Part shown: one piece after another, positions 1-6,643 of the stretch
Numbering within the stretch: the stretch's first letter is position 1
Layout of the letters: each line of letters begins with the position of its first letter
Assembly: GCA_003577005.1 (NCBI GenBank)
Contig: QEUW01000133.1
Span: 1-25,341, forward strand
Reading direction: 5' to 3'
Source of the DNA: Chloroflexota bacterium
GTDB lineage: Bacteria; Chloroflexota; Anaerolineae; Caldilineales; Caldilineaceae
DNA length: 25,341 nucleotides
Notes under the pieces: model-generated
The model's database searches: none
Told to the model about the DNA's origin: nothing
The model's input: the letters and a program-made list of their open reading frames with translations, nothing else
Translations under genes and position numbers: made by a program

Positions 1-341
1 GCAAGCTGGTTGCGGATGCGCATGACCGGGTTGAGTGAATTCATGGCCCCCTGCGGGATGAGCGAGATGCGGGCAAAGCGCGTCTGGCGCATTTCCTCTT
101 CGGAGAGGGTCAGCAGATCGAGACCATCGAGCAGCACCCGGCCGGCCTCGATGCGCGCCGGCGGCTTGAGCATACGCAAAAGCGCCAACACCGTAGTCGA
201 TTTGCCCGACCCCGATTCGCCCACCAATCCCAACCGCTCGCTCTCTTTCAACGCAAACGAGACACCCTCCACAGCGCGCACCGGCCCGCGCAGGGTGTGA
301 TAGTGGACGCGTAGGTCCTCGACACGTAAGACAGTTTTCAT
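1..341 (-). CDS. Peptide ABC transporter ATPase (DppD/OppD-like), N-terminal part
   Basis: This is the nucleotide-binding subunit that powers a di/oligopeptide-type importer. The 113 visible residues begin MKTVLRVEDLRVHY and contain the Walker A motif GESGSGKST at about residues 39-47. They continue through the helical-domain start and the Q-loop phrase SLIPQGAMNSLNP, which is characteristic of the DppD/OppD family. The rest of the gene lies beyond the left window edge, so it is truncated by the window and not necessarily broken. The ATG at 339-341 has only a weak upstream AGAG-type ribosome site. It has the same orientation as the permease genes at 2461-4393 and would normally follow permease C directly. 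Here a restriction-modification cassette of about 2.1 kb separates them. The family call is secure; the exact substrate is unknown. Confidence 0.9.
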   Translation of the reverse strand, partial: MKTVLRVEDLRVHYHTLRGPVRAVEGVSFALKESERLGLVGESGSGKSTTVLALLRMLKPPARIEAGRVLLDGLDLLTLSEEEMRQTRFARISLIPQGAMNSLNPVMRIRNQL

Positions 342-363
342 AATCTTGCTCTAAAGCAACCGG

Positions 364-376
364 AGACTGCCAGTCT
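364..376. promoter_or_regulatory. Palindrome resembling an R-M C-box half-site pair
   Basis: AGACTG-C-CAGTCT is a perfect 6-bp inverted repeat. Its core GACT-N3-AGTC matches the half-site pattern and spacing of operators bound by controller (C) proteins of restriction-modification systems. It lies where the -35 element of the endonuclease promoter would be. The palindrome is seen directly; its function as an operator is inferred. Confidence 0.4.
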
Positions 377-388
377 GAACACTTACTG

Positions 389-397
389 TGTTACAAT
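389..397 (+). promoter_or_regulatory. Candidate extended -10 promoter of the endonuclease gene
   Basis: TG-T-TACAAT forms an extended -10 about 50 bases upstream of the endonuclease ATG at 450. No consensus -35 is present at 17 bases (the sequence there is GCCAGT, inside the palindrome at 364-376). The promoter may therefore be weak or depend on an activator. This is an eye-made call. Confidence 0.4.
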
Positions 398-449
398 TCG
401 CGACAACATAAACATCTACTAGCTGAACACAAACACGGGAACAACCTAG

Positions 450-1046
450 ATGAAAATTGTCCATGAAGAAGTTCTGATCAGCCAAGGAGACTTCAACACC
501 ACGAATGAGTGGGGGCAAATCTTGAACGAAATATACACGGCAATCGCAGCAGTGTCATGGCCCCCAGGCTCATCTCAGTTCACTGTCCAGCCAAGAAAGA
601 AGGGGAATGGTGTCAAGCCTATTAAGGCGGGATGTATGGTTATGCTCCGAAGCGTACACGGTTGGCATCTTGAAGCACCAGTGTTCGTTCGAGAGGTGAA
701 TAGGGCCGGCAAGGTCGATGCGTTGCGCTCCACTTCGCAAGGATACTTTGCTTTGGAGTGGAAAACTGGCAATATTTCTTCGAGCCATCGTACGCTCAAC
801 AAAATTACTCTGGGCATTATTAGAGGTCTGCTTCTAGGTGGAGCTCTCATTCTTCCTACTCGCCAACTCTATCAATTTTTGACGGATCGGGTAGGTAACT
901 ACGAAGAACTCCTACCGTATTTTCCTGTATGGAAACAAATTCCTGTGGCAAATGGCTTCATGATAGTCATTGCGGTCGAACATGATGCTACAGACGATAA
1001 AGTTCCGTTGATCCCAAAAGGAACAGATGGACGGGCTCTGATATAG
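450..1046 (+). CDS. BamHI-family type II restriction endonuclease
   Basis: This 198-residue protein aligns along its length with BamHI as I recall that sequence. Shared stretches are TGNIS-S-HR (106-114), LTDRV-N-EEL-PYF (144-158) and VPLIPKG-DG (185-194). BamHI catalytic residues Glu77, Asp94 and Glu111 correspond to Glu75, Asp90 and Glu103. BamHI Glu113 is replaced by Lys105, giving an E-W-K motif as in canonical PD-(D/E)xK nucleases. The base-contact residues of BamHI (Asn116, Ser118, Arg122, Asp154, Arg155, Asp196, Gly197) are matched by Asn108, Ser110, Arg114, Asp146, Arg147, Asp193 and Gly194. The predicted site is therefore GGATCC. The protein ends where the BamHI C-terminal arm would begin, like the short isoschizomer OkrAI. 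It converges on the methyltransferase gene. Whether it is active is not certain because of the Lys. Confidence 0.9.
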   Translation: MKIVHEEVLISQGDFNTTNEWGQILNEIYTAIAAVSWPPGSSQFTVQPRKKGNGVKPIKAGCMVMLRSVHGWHLEAPVFVREVNRAGKVDALRSTSQGYFALEWKTGNISSSHRTLNKITLGIIRGLLLGGALILPTRQLYQFLTDRVGNYEELLPYFPVWKQIPVANGFMIVIAVEHDATDDKVPLIPKGTDGRALI

Positions 1047-1047
1047 T

Positions 1048-2043
1048 TTATGTTCGATAGCGATCATTGCTTTCAAACATTTTTAACTGCTTTGCTCCGT
1101 TGCGTTTAGCCATGCCGTTCCCCCGTGAAGATTCCCATTCGACATACGAACCGTCTCGATAGTCAGATAATCGTTGGAGCGCGCCGCTTACGTCCCCAAT
1201 TTCAATTCCCAACCATCGACGATGAAGCTTTTCAGCTGCAAGAAACGTCGTGCCTGAGCCACCAAATGGGTCAAGAACCAGATCGCCCGGATTCGTAGAC
1301 AGAGCAATGATTCGTTCGAGCATAATAGGCGCCAATTCATTAGCGCCGCGCGTCTTATATTTGCTATGCCGCACCGGTGGAATATCATCCCATATTTCTT
1401 CTGCTTGAGCCCATAGCTGCGTGTGACTATGTTCACTTTCGTCGGCAGCTTCCCAAACATCCTCCGGCGCATCGAAAACATCCATCAAATTGAGGCCACG
1501 CTCGTTCAGTTTTTCTCGATGTCCGCCATAGTCGCGAATTTCCTTGCCACAGTGGCGGCATACTGGAATAGGGACATACACTTTATTGAAGGTGGCGGGC
1601 TCGCCTTTCGTATAATAGAGTAGGCCATAATGCGCTGGCGAAAGCTTCTTTCCGCGTGGAAAGTTTTTGGGCATTCGACATGCAATCCAATGTCTAAACT
1701 TCATGTTGCGAGTGTTAAGGAATGCCCCATATTCTATCAGCCAGACCGGCAGGTTAAACACAAAAAGGCTGCCTCCAGGCTTAAGAACACGAACTAATTC
1801 GCCGAGCCACTCTCTGGACCATGCTAAATATTCCTCAGTTTTTAATGAATCAGAAATATCTTTCCCGTAATTCTTTCCCAAATTGAAAGGCGGATCGGCG
1901 AAGGCGGTATCAACACATGCGGTTGGGATATCGCGCAGGAGATACATGCAATCGCCTTGAAATAGTTGACCCAAATCTGTTTGGTACACAAGCTGATAAT
2001 TATCATTCGCAAAAGATGAAACAAACGGGTGAACTGTACTCAT
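1048..2043 (-). CDS. Beta-class DNA amino-methyltransferase (partner of the BamHI-like enzyme)
   Basis: This 331-residue enzyme would methylate the recognition site and protect host DNA. The catalytic motif IV DPPF (residues 50-53) comes before the S-adenosylmethionine motif I DPFGGSGTT (258-266), the order that defines the beta class. DPP[YF] usually marks N6-adenine transfer, although N4-cytosine cannot be excluded. The segment between holds a CRHC pair (162-165) that may be part of a small metal-binding recognition element. I start at the ATG at 2041-2043 because AGGGAA lies just upstream; an in-frame ATG eight codons earlier lacks a good ribosome site. The stop codon is one base from that of the endonuclease on the opposite strand. 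A strong promoter lies at 2116-2144. Pairing with the endonuclease is inferred from adjacency. Confidence 0.92.
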   Translation of the reverse strand: MSTVHPFVSSFANDNYQLVYQTDLGQLFQGDCMYLLRDIPTACVDTAFADPPFNLGKNYGKDISDSLKTEEYLAWSREWLGELVRVLKPGGSLFVFNLPVWLIEYGAFLNTRNMKFRHWIACRMPKNFPRGKKLSPAHYGLLYYTKGEPATFNKVYVPIPVCRHCGKEIRDYGGHREKLNERGLNLMDVFDAPEDVWEAADESEHSHTQLWAQAEEIWDDIPPVRHSKYKTRGANELAPIMLERIIALSTNPGDLVLDPFGGSGTTFLAAEKLHRRWLGIEIGDVSGALQRLSDYRDGSYVEWESSRGNGMAKRNGAKQLKMFESNDRYRT

Positions 2044-2115
2044 TGTTATTTCCCTATGACCATCCAAACTAGTAACAGTAATCTGATTTGCTGGCGAGCT
2101 TGATGTTACAAAAGT

Positions 2116-2144
2116 ACTATATCATATCTATTGTCAATTGTCAA
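2116..2144 (-). promoter_or_regulatory. Strong sigma70-type promoter of the methyltransferase gene
   Basis: Read on the minus strand, TTGACA (2144-2139), a 17-base spacer and TATAGT (2121-2116) form a near-consensus promoter. It overlaps the 3' end of the HTH gene and points at the methyltransferase start 73 bases away. The perfect -35 gives the methyltransferase its own strong transcription. Confidence 0.75.
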
Positions 2145-2159
2145 GAGAGTTATTGTCAG
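2131..2159. repeat. Three TTGTCA(A/G) heptamers over the methyltransferase promoter
   Basis: TTGTCAA occurs at 2131-2137 and 2138-2144, and TTGTCAG at 2153-2159. Two copies overlap or flank the -35 element. They could be binding sites for the adjacent HTH protein, but the copies also encode its last residues, so their role is inferred only. Confidence 0.4.
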
Positions 2160-2352
2160 TTGTACGCGGAGCGTATGGTCTTCCTACGGGCAGCTGTAGG
2201 TATCGCTCCAGTTCAGCTTTTTCAATATAATGATAGCGGCCAAGTCTTATTGCCTGGATCTGTTTGTTAGCAATTAACTGATGTAATCGCTGTCGGCTGA
2301 TTCCAAGATACTTAGCGGCCTCTGAAAGTGGTATTAAGTTTGAGCCTTCCAT
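2134..2352 (-). CDS. Small excisionase/MerR-type helix-turn-helix protein
   Basis: This 72-residue protein carries one helix-turn-helix of the HTH_17 (excisionase, DNA-binding) family. LSEAAKYLGISRQRLHQLI (residues 9-27) forms the two helices, followed by the typical wing IQAIRLGRYHYIEKAEL. It lies directly upstream of the methyltransferase on the same strand, and its stop lies inside the methyltransferase promoter. It may regulate the cassette or help the DNA recognition of the methyltransferase. It is not an Xre-type controller protein of the usual R-M kind. The ATG at 2350-2352 has only a weak GAGCC ribosome site. The family call is firm; the role is not known. Confidence 0.8.
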   Translation of the reverse strand: MEGSNLIPLSEAAKYLGISRQRLHQLIANKQIQAIRLGRYHYIEKAELERYLQLPVGRPYAPRTTDNNSLDN

Positions 2353-2371
2353 TACGGCTCATATCGGTTGT

Positions 2372-2425
2372 ACGACAGTTCTGTTTGCTGCGTTTAGCCA
2401 AAGTTAATACTGAACCACGACAGTT
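2372..2425. repeat. Direct repeat ACGACAGTT upstream of the HTH gene
   Basis: ACGACAGTT occurs at 2372-2380 and 2417-2425, 45 bases apart, in the short region between permease C and the HTH start. The spacing of about four helical turns would suit an operator pair. No clear sigma70 promoter was found beside them. Confidence 0.3.
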
Positions 2426-2460
2426 TATCAGTTTTGCTGTTATGATCCCAATCCTGTCCC

Positions 2461-3309
2461 CTACACCGACCGCCGTGAGCGAGGATTGGCGATCTGGTCC
2501 AGTCCAGCCGAGATCATAAAGAGCGAAATAAAGAGCAGGATGATGACGATCACTGGCGGCGCCCACCACCACCACATGCCCCGCGGCAGGGCATTGTAGT
2601 AGCGCGCCCAGTAGATCGTCATCCCCAGCGTCGGCTCGCTCTGGGGCCCCAGCCCTAGCGCTTCCAGGCCAATCGCAGCCAGGATGGCCGCACCCACCGC
2701 CCCCACAAAGCTGGCGGCCAGGTAAGGCAGCAAGTTGGGCATCAATTCCTTGAAGATGATCTCAAAGTTGTTCAACCCAGAGAGCCGCGCCACCTCCACG
2801 TAGGCGCGCTCGCGCATAGTAAGCACCTGCGAGCGAATCGTGCGCGTGGGCCACATCCACGCCAACGAAGCGATGATCAGCGCCAGGATCTGCGGGCTGA
2901 GCGTTCTGGTGATGACCGAGGCAATGACGACCAGCACCGCCAATGCCGGCACGGTCAGCGCCACATCCGCCAGCGTGCGGATGATGGAATCGACGACACC
3001 ACCAAAAAAGCCGGCGGTAAAACCCAGCACAATGCCGATCAGCAGCCCCAGCGCCCCGGCGATCAGCCCGATCTGGAGCGTGGTCGGCGCGCCCCGGACC
3101 ATGACCGCCAACAACTGGCGACCGGCGCTGTCGGTGCCCAGCAGATATTCGGCGGATGGTCGCATATCCGGCCCGGCCGAAAGCGGCGCCGCCCTGGAGA
3201 CATCTACCAACAAATAGCCGACCACCCACAACACAAATATTACCAGCAACAGCGTCAAGCCGGCGGTTAGCATCAGATTGCGACGGGCGAAAATAAGCAA
3301 GCGCTTCAC
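2461..3309 (-). CDS. Peptide ABC transporter permease (DppC/OppC-like)
   Basis: This is one of two integral-membrane subunits of the peptide-type importer (282 residues, the usual length). An N-terminal anchor helix (about residues 13-34) precedes a periplasmic loop with the family phrase LLGTDSAGRQLLAVMVRGAPTT. A core of about five further membrane segments follows. The EAA-type coupling loop EVARLSGLNNFEIIFKELMP (about 172-191) contacts the ATPase. The start is a GTG at 3307-3309 with AAAGG eight bases upstream. It follows permease B after 76 bases. Downstream, where the ATPase gene should be, stands the restriction-modification cassette. The family assignment is secure. Confidence 0.93.
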   Translation of the reverse strand: MKRLLIFARRNLMLTAGLTLLLVIFVLWVVGYLLVDVSRAAPLSAGPDMRPSAEYLLGTDSAGRQLLAVMVRGAPTTLQIGLIAGALGLLIGIVLGFTAGFFGGVVDSIIRTLADVALTVPALAVLVVIASVITRTLSPQILALIIASLAWMWPTRTIRSQVLTMRERAYVEVARLSGLNNFEIIFKELMPNLLPYLAASFVGAVGAAILAAIGLEALGLGPQSEPTLGMTIYWARYYNALPRGMWWWWAPPVIVIILLFISLFMISAGLDQIANPRSRRSV

Positions 3310-3334
3310 AGGAACCTTTCAGTCAAAACAGCTT

Positions 3335-3389
3335 GTGATGAGTGAACCATGACACATCGATCCGTCACTTGTCACTCATCACTCATCAC
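3335..3389. repeat. Intercistronic inverted repeat between permease genes
   Basis: GTGATGAGTGA (3335-3345) is perfectly complementary to TCACTCATCAC, which occurs twice in overlapping form (3372-3382 and 3379-3389). Either pair would form an 11-bp stem in the transcript between permease B and C, so two alternative hairpins are possible. The second copy reaches the permease B stop codon. There is no U-tract, so it more likely affects mRNA stability than termination. Confidence 0.6.
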
Positions 3390-4393
3390 GACCTCTGATA
3401 ACGAATCCGCGGGTCAAGGAGCGGGTAAATTAGATCCAAAATCAGCGTTGCCAGCGCGATGGTGACCACAATAAAGAAGACAACGCCGTAGATGGTGAAA
3501 TAGTCAAACCCGGTGATGGCGGCATAGAGCACCGAGCCGATGCCCGGATAGTTGAAGATGATCTCCACCAGCAGTGAGCCAGAGAGGATCGTGCCCAGCG
3601 AGAGGGCCAGCGCCGTGGTCTGTGGCAAGAGGGCGTTGCGCATGGCATACCAGAGGAAGATCCGACCTTTGGGCAGCCCCTTGGCCTCGGCTAGCGTGAT
3701 GTAATCTTCGCCTTCCACCGTGATCATCATGCCGCGCATGGAGAGCGACCAAAAGCCCACCGATGCCAACACAATCGACAACCCCGGCAGGATGGCATGA
3801 TAGACCAGTTCCAGCAGATAGCTGACGGTGAACGAAGGCATGGTCATCGTGCGCGACCCACCGCCTAGCGGGAACCATTTGAGCTGAAAGGCAAAGACGT
3901 AAATGAGGATCAGCCCGAGAATGAAGTAAGGGATCGACGAAAAGGTAAAGAGTGGCGGCATCAACCAGCGCAACGCACGCGGCGCCGATGGCCAGGCCAG
4001 CAGCCCACCCAACAGCGTGCCGGCAGCAAAGGCAATCAAGGTAGAGACCGTGAGCAAGGCAATTGTCCACGGCATCGCCTGTACGATCAACGTCTCAACC
4101 CGTGTGGGGAATTTGGCCAGCGAATAACCGAGGTCAAAACGGAGGATGTCGCTCATATAGTTCACGTATTGGCGCCAGAGGGGCTGATCCAGCCCGAATT
4201 TTGCCTCGTACGCTTTGGCCATGGCCTCCACACTCTCGGAATTGACGCCGCCCATGGCCGCCATCATCCCTAACCGCTCACGCACCGGGTCGCGCCCAGG
4301 CGCCAGCCGTGGCAAGAAGAAGATCAACGTGACGCCGGCCCAAACCACGATCACAAAGAAGAGCAGGCGCGCAAGTAAGTAACGAAGACTCAT
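3386..4393 (-). CDS. Peptide ABC transporter permease (DppB/OppB-like)
   Basis: This is the first gene of the leftward importer operon, 335 residues long. It has an N-terminal helix (LLARLLFFVIVVWAGVTLIF), a long periplasmic segment with LGLDQPLWRQYVNYMSDIL, and five further membrane helices. The coupling loop ITLAEAKGLPKGRIFLWYAM is of the EAA type. I start at the ATG at 4391-4393, which has GAGGT just upstream and begins MSLRYLLARL as in the family. An in-frame codon 17 residues earlier would lie in the leader beside the promoter at 4435-4463. With permease C it forms the transmembrane channel. The peptide substrate is not predictable. Confidence 0.93.
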   Translation of the reverse strand: MSLRYLLARLLFFVIVVWAGVTLIFFLPRLAPGRDPVRERLGMMAAMGGVNSESVEAMAKAYEAKFGLDQPLWRQYVNYMSDILRFDLGYSLAKFPTRVETLIVQAMPWTIALLTVSTLIAFAAGTLLGGLLAWPSAPRALRWLMPPLFTFSSIPYFILGLILIYVFAFQLKWFPLGGGSRTMTMPSFTVSYLLELVYHAILPGLSIVLASVGFWSLSMRGMMITVEGEDYITLAEAKGLPKGRIFLWYAMRNALLPQTTALALSLGTILSGSLLVEIIFNYPGIGSVLYAAITGFDYFTIYGVVFFIVVTIALATLILDLIYPLLDPRIRYQRS

Positions 4394-4434
4394 GGATACC
4401 TCATGGTGCAGTGTGTAAACTGGTTCTGCGCGGC

Positions 4435-4463
4435 ACTCTACCACAGGGCGCGCCGGCTGTCAA
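4435..4463 (-). promoter_or_regulatory. Promoter of the permease operon
   Basis: On the minus strand, TTGACA (4463-4458), a 17-base spacer and TAGAGT (4440-4435) lie about 42 bases upstream of the permease B start. The -35 is perfect and the spacing ideal. Confidence 0.7.
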
Positions 4464-4527
4464 GTGAACCTTTGATTTTCGCAATTCAAGATGAGAAAAA
4501 TGCTGATGAATCAATCAATATATCGTC

Positions 4528-4556
4528 TTGCGTCTTTATTTAACCCTCAGTATACT
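4528..4556 (+). promoter_or_regulatory. Promoter of the peptide-binding protein gene
   Basis: TTGCGT (4528-4533), a 17-base spacer and TATACT (4551-4556) lie in the AT-rich part of the divergent intergenic region. The leader to the ATG at 4685 would be about 120 bases. It is back-to-back with the permease promoter, so one regulator could control both. Confidence 0.65.
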
Positions 4557-4684
4557 ATGAGTGCTCCCAAAGCTCGCACCCCGCAGCATCGTGTGCCGAG
4601 CATGGTTTAAGCTGTACTGCAGTCGCATGGACTCACGACCGAACCCGTACAACCGAAAGATACCGAAAAATGAGGAGGAGATTC

Positions 4685-6508
4685 ATGTTTACACGATGGC
4701 ATGTCTCGCTGGTGTTGCTGGCGATGCTAGCCTTGCTGATGGTCGGTTGCGCCGGAGCCGGCGAAGCACCGGCAGCGTCCCCCGCCGAGAACGGTGCGGC
4801 GGAAGTGGCCGCCCCCGCTGCCCCCGCAGCAGCCGGTCTTGCCGAAGTGCCCCGCAACCGCACGCTGATTGCGGCCGGTCTCGGCGGTGAACACCCTGGC
4901 GCCTTTACCGATGTCGAGCTGTTCAATGCCTACGCGCCGGGCCTGTCACGCAGCGGCTACACCCAGGCCTGTACTGAAGGGCTCTTCTACTACAACATGA
5001 TCGGCGACACCTTCCACCCCTGGCTTGCCGAAAGCTTCGAATTTAACGATGAGTTCACCGAAGTGGTTGTCACCGTGCGCGATGGCGCCGCCTGGAGCGA
5101 TGGAACCCCCTTCACCGCCAACGACATCGCTTTTTCGCTCAACCTGCTGTTGGAGAACCCTGATCTCAACTACGCCGGTGAGATCATCGACACGGTGGCA
5201 AGCACCGAGGTCCTCGACGAGCGCAATGTGCGGATCGTACTGACGGGCGTCAACCCCCGGTTTGTTTTTGACAAGCTAACCTTCCACGCCGACCTGGGGG
5301 TGCCCATGGTGCCGGCCCACGTCTACGAGACGGCCGACGACCCGGCCACCTTTAGCAATTACGACCCCGACCAGGGCTGGCCGCTCTGCACCGGACCCTA
5401 CGAACTGGTCTACACGGACGTGCAGCGCAAGATCTGGGATCTGCGCGAGGATTGGTGGGGCGCTGTGACCGGCTTCCAGCCGCTGCCGCGCATCGAGCGC
5501 CTTGTTTTCCTGCCTGGCATGGACGAGAACACCATGGTCCAGATGATCAGCAACAATGAGATCGACCTGGCCTTCTCGTTCACGGCCCAGAATATGGAGC
5601 TGGCGCAAAGCCAGAACTCGGCCATCACTACCTTTAGCGACGAGCCGCCCTATGGCTTCCTCGACTGGTGGCCCATCAGCCTGGCCTTCAACACCGAGAT
5701 CGAGCCGTTCAACGACCCCGACGTTCGGTGGGCCATCAGCTACTCGCTCGACCGCGATGAGATCATCCAGTTTGCTTTCCGCAACACGACCACCGCGATC
5801 AAGCTGCCCTATCCGGGCTACCCTGGCATGCAGCCCTTCATCGATGCAGTGGCCGACCTGCTCGAACAATATCCCACCACTGAGTACAACCCGGACAAAG
5901 CGGCGGAGATCATGGAGAGCAAGGGCTACAGCAAGGACAGCGAGGGCTTCTGGGTCAAGGACGGTGAGCGCATTACCTTCGAGATCATCACCTTCCCGCA
6001 GCACCCTTCCACGACCCCCCAGGTGCCTGTTGTGACCGAGCAACTGCGCCGGGCCGGCTTTGAGGCCAGCTTCCTGCTGCCCGCCGATTTTGTCACCCGT
6101 ATCCAGACCGGTTCGGCCCATGCCTTCTTGTGGGGGCACGGGGGCTCCATGCGCGACCCTTATGCCACGCTGGAGCGTCTCTACCACATCAAGCACGTCC
6201 GGCCGACAGGCGAGGCGATTCCCTTCACCAACCTCTATCGCTGGGCCAACCAGGAATTTAGCGATATTGTCGATCAGATGACCGGCATCCCCGAAGATGA
6301 CCCGCGCCTCAAGGATCTCTTCCGCCAGGCGATGGAGATCTGGCTGCCCAACCTGCCCGACGTGCCGCTGGTCGAGACGGTGATCCTGCTGCCGCGCAAC
6401 ACCACCTACTGGACCAACTGGCCCACGCCCGACAACGACTATGTCCACGAAGGCTTCTGGCACCGCACGGCCATGCTGCTCTGGGTCAATCTGGAGCCGG
6501 CGCAATAG
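4685..6508 (+). CDS. Peptide-type ABC substrate-binding lipoprotein (SBP_bac_5 family)
   Basis: This 607-residue extracellular binding protein delivers substrate to the divergently encoded permeases. The signal peptide MFTRWHVSLVLLAMLALL ends in the lipobox LMVGC, with Cys22 lipidated. An Ala/Pro-rich linker (about 23-55) follows, then the SBP_bac_5 fold. Recognisable parts are WLAESFEFND, VTVRDGAAWSDGTPFTANDI (family signature), FNDPDVRWAISYSLDRDEII and a C-terminal LPNLPDVPLVE block. I chose the ATG at 4685 because AGGAGG lies eight bases upstream. It is the only upstream partner for the importer seen here. A hairpin terminator follows at 6556-6620. The substrate (peptide, or an oligosaccharide as in some members) is unknown. 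Confidence 0.93.
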   Translation: MFTRWHVSLVLLAMLALLMVGCAGAGEAPAASPAENGAAEVAAPAAPAAAGLAEVPRNRTLIAAGLGGEHPGAFTDVELFNAYAPGLSRSGYTQACTEGLFYYNMIGDTFHPWLAESFEFNDEFTEVVVTVRDGAAWSDGTPFTANDIAFSLNLLLENPDLNYAGEIIDTVASTEVLDERNVRIVLTGVNPRFVFDKLTFHADLGVPMVPAHVYETADDPATFSNYDPDQGWPLCTGPYELVYTDVQRKIWDLREDWWGAVTGFQPLPRIERLVFLPGMDENTMVQMISNNEIDLAFSFTAQNMELAQSQNSAITTFSDEPPYGFLDWWPISLAFNTEIEPFNDPDVRWAISYSLDRDEIIQFAFRNTTTAIKLPYPGYPGMQPFIDAVADLLEQYPTTEYNPDKAAEIMESKGYSKDSEGFWVKDGERITFEIITFPQHPSTTPQVPVVTEQLRRAGFEASFLLPADFVTRIQTGSAHAFLWGHGGSMRDPYATLERLYHIKHVRPTGEAIPFTNLYRWANQEFSDIVDQMTGIPEDDPRLKDLFRQAMEIWLPNLPDVPLVETVILLPRNTTYWTNWPTPDNDYVHEGFWHRTAMLLWVNLEPAQ

Positions 6509-6549
6509 AATGAAGGACTGTGCGGATTGTTATTTGTGATCCGCATAGG

Positions 6550-6558
6550 TGATATAAT
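6550..6558 (+). promoter_or_regulatory. Extended -10 promoter of the dehydrogenase pair, overlapping a terminator
   Basis: TG-A-TATAAT is a perfect extended -10. TTATTT at 6530-6535 gives a weak -35 with 17-base spacing. Transcription would begin near 6565, inside the left arm of the hairpin at 6556-6614. RNAs started here could not form the full terminator, whereas read-through from the binding-protein gene could. Confidence 0.6.
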
Positions 6559-6620
6559 CTCCTCAATCTCCATAAATCTCAAGGGTGAAGAGATTTGTGG
6601 AGATTGAGGAGATTTTTCTT
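6556..6620 (+). terminator. Strong rho-independent terminator after the binding-protein gene
   Basis: Arms 6556-6580 and 6590-6614 pair over 25 positions with a single U-G wobble and a nine-base loop (AAGGGTGAA). They are followed by a T-run at 6613-6617 and TCTT. The arms themselves contain repeats of an ATCTCC unit, giving a low-complexity stem like mobile intergenic palindromes. The structure is read directly from the sequence. Confidence 0.85.
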
Positions 6621-6643
6621 GTAAAACGCCAGCGAGGGAACGG

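Noticed and set aside
2088..2270. Short plus-strand open frame opposite the HTH gene
   Set aside because: The HTH protein on the other strand has a clear family pattern; this frame has no ribosome site and low-complexity content.
3335..3389. CRISPR-like or tandem repeat between the permease genes
   Set aside because: Only two overlapping 11-base copies and one inverted copy; there are no spacers and no cas genes in the window.
5276..6505. Long open frame (409 codons) on the minus strand inside the peptide-binding protein gene
   Set aside because: It is the GC-rich antisense shadow of a clear SBP_bac_5 gene, with no ribosome site and no recognisable protein motif.
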